64,000 nucleotides of DNA. Origin: Marinobacter sp. LV10R510-11A. GTDB lineage: Bacteria; Pseudomonadota; Gammaproteobacteria; Pseudomonadales; Oleiphilaceae. Of the stretch, positions 60,526 through 64,000 are shown one piece after another. The translations under genes were made by a program, and so were the position numbers. The stretch covers positions 1,240,001 to 1,304,000 of the forward strand of contig NZ_LT907980.1 of NCBI RefSeq assembly GCF_900215155.1. Direction: 5' to 3'. Numbering within the stretch: position 1 is the stretch's first letter; the number at the start of each line of letters is the position of its first letter. The notes beneath the pieces were generated by a model. It saw only the letters and a list, made by a program, of their open reading frames with translations. It ran no database searches and was not told the DNA's origin.

Positions 60526-61655
60526 TGGGCCACCTCGGTGTCCTTTGATGTCAGCAGGCTGGCCAGAATGGCTAGGGCATCCCGTGCTACTTCTGCGTCA
60601 CCATCAACGTCGGCAGTTTGCTGTCTTTTTCGTAGTTCCTGAACCACTTCTCCGAGATAGCCATCTGCATGCAAGGCGGCGATGTCATCCTCAGTAGGTT
60701 CCAACTGCAGTCCGGTTCGGTCACAGGTAACGCTGCGGTACCTTGCCTCTGCTATGGAAAGTGCATCGATCAGTTTTTGATCACCGGCCAATGTAAGCGT
60801 GCCGCTCAGCTTCAAGTCCAGAACCGAGGCTTCAGGCAACTGGTTGATTCGATGCAACAGCTCATCCAGGTCGGAAGGCACGGACAAAGTCTCTCGCCAC
60901 TGGTGCCATTGATAGCGTGCGGTTTCATGCCGGGTAACCTTCGGTGTCGCGCCCGGTTCTTCGATATTAACAATCAAGACATACCCCGCATCGTTATTGC
61001 GGAAGCGTTCCGGCTCTGGTGTGCCGCTGTACCAGGTACGCTCGTTGATCTCCTTTACACCGTGCCAGTCACCCAGGGCCAGGTAATCCAGCTTTGCGGT
61101 TTGTGTTCGGTCTGGGGCGATGGGGTTTGTGGAGTCAATGTCCTCTGGCAGCACACCCTGCACACTGCCGTGGGCCACGCCTACTCTCAGCATATCTGAG
61201 GGCGTTTCTAACTCGTCAAAGGGCTGGGTCAGATCGCCGTAGGTATGGCGCTGCGTTAGAGGTGCCGCCAGCACGGCAATACCCTGCTCTGGCAATGGGA
61301 CAACACCGGATTCAAGCGCGAGGTGTACGTTTTCTGGGACCGCATCAAGGCGCCTAGCGCGCGTCCAAACACTCTCTGCAAGCGCCGCGTCGTGATTACC
61401 GGGTAGCATTACCCAAGGGCCGGCAAAGCCACGGGTGGCATTAAATACCCGCCGAATGGTGCGATCGGAGACCGTTTGGGCATCGAACACATCACCTGCC
61501 ACCAGCACTGCATCACACTGGTGCTCTGTGGCCAGCGCAGCCAGCTTCTCTATGGCCTCGTAACGTGCTTCAACGAGCGCTGCACTGTCTTCAGTATCAA
61601 ACCGGCTGTACGTGCGGCCCATCTGCCAGTCAGCTGTGTGTAAAAATCTTGGCAC
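60522..61655 (-). CDS. SbcD/Mre11-like nuclease (YhaO type)
   Basis: 377 aa from the GTG at 61655 (AGGGAG 7 nt upstream), which places PRFLHTADWQMGR at the N-terminus as in the family; further upstream in-frame ATGs are less well placed. Calcineurin-like nuclease with HTADWQMG, VAGDVFD, PGNHD and VGVAHGS metal motifs. Acts with the ATPase below on DNA ends. Divergent from the TPP-riboswitch operon. Confidence 0.92.
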   Translation of the reverse strand: MPRFLHTADWQMGRTYSRFDTEDSAALVEARYEAIEKLAALATEHQCDAVLVAGDVFDAQTVSDRTIRRVFNATRGFAGPWVMLPGNHDAALAESVWTRARRLDAVPENVHLALESGVVPLPEQGIAVLAAPLTQRHTYGDLTQPFDELETPSDMLRVGVAHGSVQGVLPEDIDSTNPIAPDRTQTAKLDYLALGDWHGVKEINERTWYSGTPEPERFRNNDAGYVLIVNIEEPGATPKVTRHETARYQWHQWRETLSVPSDLDELLHRINQLPEASVLDLKLSGTLTLAGDQKLIDALSIAEARYRSVTCDRTGLQLEPTEDDIAALHADGYLGEVVQELRKRQQTADVDGDAEVARDALAILASLLTSKDTEVAQ

Positions 61656-61704
61656 CCGTTTTCTCCCTAAAAGAAATGGCATTGTGAGCATGGTACACTC
61701 AAAC

Positions 61705-61792
61705 CAACTCAACGGGGTGCCGGGCAAATGCCGGGCTGAGACCATACCCGCGGAACCTGATCCGGATTATGCCGGCGAAGGGATTGAGCACT
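61705..61792 (+). promoter_or_regulatory. TPP riboswitch (THI element)
   Basis: Canonical order: CGGGGTGCC, GCTGAGA, ACCCG, AACCTGATCCGG and ATGCCGGCGAAGGGA. It lies 75 bp before thiB. A short hairpin (CACCG-GCTT-CGGTG, 61792-61806) follows and may form part of the expression platform. Thiamine pyrophosphate should switch thiBP off. Confidence 0.97.
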
Positions 61793-61867
61793 CACCGGCT
61801 TCGGTGGGGCCCGCGGCACGGTTGCCTTTTATGGTTACCCCAGATCTGCTGCGGAGGCTACAACATC

Positions 61868-62872
61868 ATGCTCATTCGAGCGCTTACACTGCTCCTGTTC
61901 ACTTTGGCCTCTGTGCCGGCAAACGCTCAAAAGGCATCTTCTCTCACAATTTATACCCACCCGTCTTTTGCTGCCGAATGGGGCCCCGGGCCTGCTGTTA
62001 AAAAAACTTTCGAGAAGACGTGCAATTGCCAGATTAACTATGTGGTTTTGGATAGCGGTGGTGACATTCTTCAACGCCTGCGCCTTGAAGGCAAAAGCAC
62101 CCAAGCCGACGTGGTGCTGGGGCTGGATACTGGCACCATGGAAACAACGCGGCAGACGGGTTTGCTGGCGAACCATGAAATCGATCTATCCGCCCTGAAC
62201 TTGCCGATCGACTGGCAGGATTCAGTATTTGTACCTTACGACTGGGGCTACTTCGCGTTTGTTTACGATACCGAAAAACTACCTAATCCGCCGGAGAGCC
62301 TGGAAGCGCTTATCGCAGCGCCTGATGATTTAAAGATCATTATCCAGGATCCCAGAACCAGCACACCCGGCCTTGGGCTGCTGTTATGGATGCGCCACGT
62401 ATACGGCGATCAGGCTCCAGAAAAATGGCAGCAGCTTAAGGGCAAAATTCTCACCACAACCAAAAGCTGGAGCGACGGCTACTTCTCGCTGTTCATGAAC
62501 GGCGAGGCGCCTATGATTATGTCCTACAGCACCTCTCCTGCGTACCACATGGCGGTGGATAAAACTGACCGGTACCAGGCTGCCGAATTCAAGGAGGGCC
62601 ACTACCTGCAAGTTGAAGTTGCAGCATTGGTGCAATCATCCGACCAAAAAGAACTGGGCCGAGCGTTTCTCGACTTTATGCTAACCGCCGATTTTCAGCG
62701 CCACATTCCTTTGAAAAACGTCATGTATCCAGCCACGGATCTGGGCGACGAGCTGCCAGAGGTGTTCGATAAGCTGATTCAGCCCTCAGAGGCACTTTAT
62801 TTTGACCCGAAAGTGGCAAACGACAATCGGCGTGAATGGCTGAATGAGTGGCTCGACGCAATGACCCGCTAA
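61868..62872 (+). CDS. thiB: Thiamine ABC transporter substrate-binding protein
   Basis: 334 aa from MLIRALTLLL at 61868 with GGAGG upstream; the frame extends to 61769 but that lies in the riboswitch. A signal peptide (residues 1-20, cleavage after ANA). The ThiB/TbpA body shows LTIYTHPSFAAEWGPGP, DVVLGLD, VPYDWGYFAFVYD and PMIMSYSTSPAYH. Binds thiamine or its phosphates in the periplasm. thiP follows after 20 bp. Confidence 0.95.
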   Translation: MLIRALTLLLFTLASVPANAQKASSLTIYTHPSFAAEWGPGPAVKKTFEKTCNCQINYVVLDSGGDILQRLRLEGKSTQADVVLGLDTGTMETTRQTGLLANHEIDLSALNLPIDWQDSVFVPYDWGYFAFVYDTEKLPNPPESLEALIAAPDDLKIIIQDPRTSTPGLGLLLWMRHVYGDQAPEKWQQLKGKILTTTKSWSDGYFSLFMNGEAPMIMSYSTSPAYHMAVDKTDRYQAAEFKEGHYLQVEVAALVQSSDQKELGRAFLDFMLTADFQRHIPLKNVMYPATDLGDELPEVFDKLIQPSEALYFDPKVANDNRREWLNEWLDAMTR

Positions 62873-62892
62873 ACCTAAATGTGCCCACTCTG

Positions 62893-64000
62893 ATGAATCC
62901 TAACCGGCACCCTGCACCTTTCAGCCGCCCCGGATGGCGGCTCTGGCCCGGGCTGGCCATCGCCAGTGCACTCATAGTACTGGCGATGGCGGGGCTGGGT
63001 GCGTTGGTATGGGAGGCCTCGCTCCCGGATCTGAGCGAGCTCTGGCGTAACCGTTATCTACGCACCGTGGTTACCTTTACCGTTTGGCAGGCGTTTCTCT
63101 CTGTTGTGCTCAGCCTGCTTGTGGCCATTCCTGTAGCCAGAATTCTAGCCAGGCAACCGGCCTTTCCCGGTCGTTCAGCTTTGCTCCGCTTAATGGAGCT
63201 CAGCCTTGTGCTTCCCTCAATTGTGGCGGTATCTGGCCTGGTGAGTGTTTATGGGCGCCAAGGCTGGTTCACGGGTTTAGCCGGCGACTGGCTGGGCACG
63301 TCCTGGAACCTCTACGGTATCAACGGTATTGTGCTGGCCCACGTGTTTTTCAACGCGCCCCTGGCCGCACGGATTCTTTTACAAGCCATTGAGAACGCAC
63401 CGCCATCCCAGCGCCGGGTTGCCGCGCAGTTGGGGCTTGGGCGCTGGTGGTATTGGCGTGCCGTGGAGTGGCCGGCGGTGAAACCCGTGATGCCTGGCCT
63501 TGCGGCTCTGGTTTTCACCCTGTGTTTTACCAGTTTTGCCATCGTAATGACCCTCGGCGGAGGGCCAGCGGCCACCACCATTGAGGTTGCCATCTACCAG
63601 TCGTTGCGCTTTGAATTCGATGCCGGCCAGGCCGCTCTTCTTGCCATGGTTCAGCTGGTTATCTGCGGCTTTCTTTGGTGGTTGGCGGCCCGTAAAGGGC
63701 TCACCGCATCGCTACTTCCGGACCGGCGGGTTGCTTCACACCGGAGTAAAGCAGGCAGCTCAGTTTGGGCACGCTTGGGGGACGGGGCAGCTATGGTAGT
63801 GTTTGTGCTGTTCCTGTTGATGCCGCTGATTGCCATTTTACTTCGGGGACTGCCGGGGATGGGTTCTGCTTTCTTCCCGGAAGGCTCTTTCTCTGTAAAC
63901 CCCGCCTTGCTCGATGCCACGCTGAGAAGCCTGGCCATCGCTCTGCCCGCCGGGCTCATGTCGGTAAGCGCCGCACTGCTGATTCTGGCTTGCGGAACCA
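62893..64000 (+). CDS. thiP: Thiamine ABC transporter permease (partial)
   Basis: Starts MNPNRHPAPF at 62893 and runs off the right edge with 369 residues visible. Multi-helix permease with the ABC permease EAA-type loop (AAQLGLGRWWYWRAVEWPAVKP). ThiP is a duplicated permease of about 530 aa; here the second half begins near the edge. thiQ presumably follows outside the window. Confidence 0.93.
   Translation, partial: MNPNRHPAPFSRPGWRLWPGLAIASALIVLAMAGLGALVWEASLPDLSELWRNRYLRTVVTFTVWQAFLSVVLSLLVAIPVARILARQPAFPGRSALLRLMELSLVLPSIVAVSGLVSVYGRQGWFTGLAGDWLGTSWNLYGINGIVLAHVFFNAPLAARILLQAIENAPPSQRRVAAQLGLGRWWYWRAVEWPAVKPVMPGLAALVFTLCFTSFAIVMTLGGGPAATTIEVAIYQSLRFEFDAGQAALLAMVQLVICGFLWWLAARKGLTASLLPDRRVASHRSKAGSSVWARLGDGAAMVVFVLFLLMPLIAILLRGLPGMGSAFFPEGSFSVNPALLDATLRSLAIALPAGLMSVSAALLILACGT

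Overview
The window looks like chromosome from a marine Gammaproteobacterium, most probably Marinobacter or a close relative. This is an inference from the gene families (fused nuoCD, a CLCA_X/UmuC cassette, BCCT/GMC choline genes, tRNA-Gly next to tRNA-Cys, a TPP riboswitch in front of thiB-thiP); no taxonomic marker gene is present.

Defence region, 1-11.6 kb. The minus strand carries a type I Zorya anti-phage system: zorA (MotA/ExbB-like channel with a long tail), zorB (MotB/OmpA-like), zorC (EH-signature protein) and zorD (SNF2-type helicase, running off the left edge). Directly upstream, on the same strand and with overlaps or short gaps, lie a PPP-type metallophosphatase, a 215 aa protein and an 87 aa protein of unknown family. 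A 213 aa paralogue of the 215 aa protein follows, with a decayed copy of the 87 aa gene. Three copies of a palindrome (GCGAC-N7-GTCGC) sit in this block, and a WYL-domain regulator closes it. The layout suggests one regulated transcription unit that extends Zorya by three genes.

Broken SOS cassette, 11.8-14.7 kb. A CLCA_X-family gene (with an HEWFH motif) overlaps a umuC-like gene. UmuC lacks the segment holding the catalytic SIDE acidic pair. An IS1595-family element (1034 bp, perfect 24-bp inverted repeats, perfect 8-bp target duplication) has landed exactly in the 8-bp centre of a consensus LexA box, splitting it. The cassette therefore seems to have been disabled twice.

Core metabolism, 14.9-39.6 kb. 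selD (plus strand) converges on a complete 13-gene nuo operon for respiratory complex I (nuoA, B, CD, E-N, minus strand). acnA is divergent from nuoA. Next comes a 1 kb gene graveyard: an sdhC/sdhD remnant, an AhpD-like pseudogene and a second acnA 3' end. After it lie a Sad/GabD-type aldehyde dehydrogenase, katE and a DedA-type membrane protein.

Rearranged region, 39.7-49.5 kb. A PAS-GAF-PAS-GGDEF diguanylate cyclase ends at an abrupt junction with a PA14-domain fragment, beside an IS30-family element. A choline-to-betaine cluster (betA, betT, betB) follows in which every gene carries deletions and frameshifts. An intact Fic protein comes next.

Putative island, 49.55-57.56 kb. A 46-nt copy of the 3' half of tRNA-Cys at 49.55 kb and the complete tRNA-Cys at 57.5 kb bracket about 8 kb. 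It holds an IS3-family element, a DUF2141 protein, a fatty-acid desaturase, a geranylgeranyl-reductase-like flavoprotein, a cyclopropane-synthase-like methyltransferase, a ruined second desaturase and a DUF748 remnant. It reads as a lipid-modification cargo island. No integrase is left in it.

Right end, 57.6-64 kb. tRNA-Gly, an SbcC/YhaN-type ATPase with its SbcD/YhaO-type nuclease, then a TPP riboswitch driving thiB and thiP (thiP runs off the right edge).
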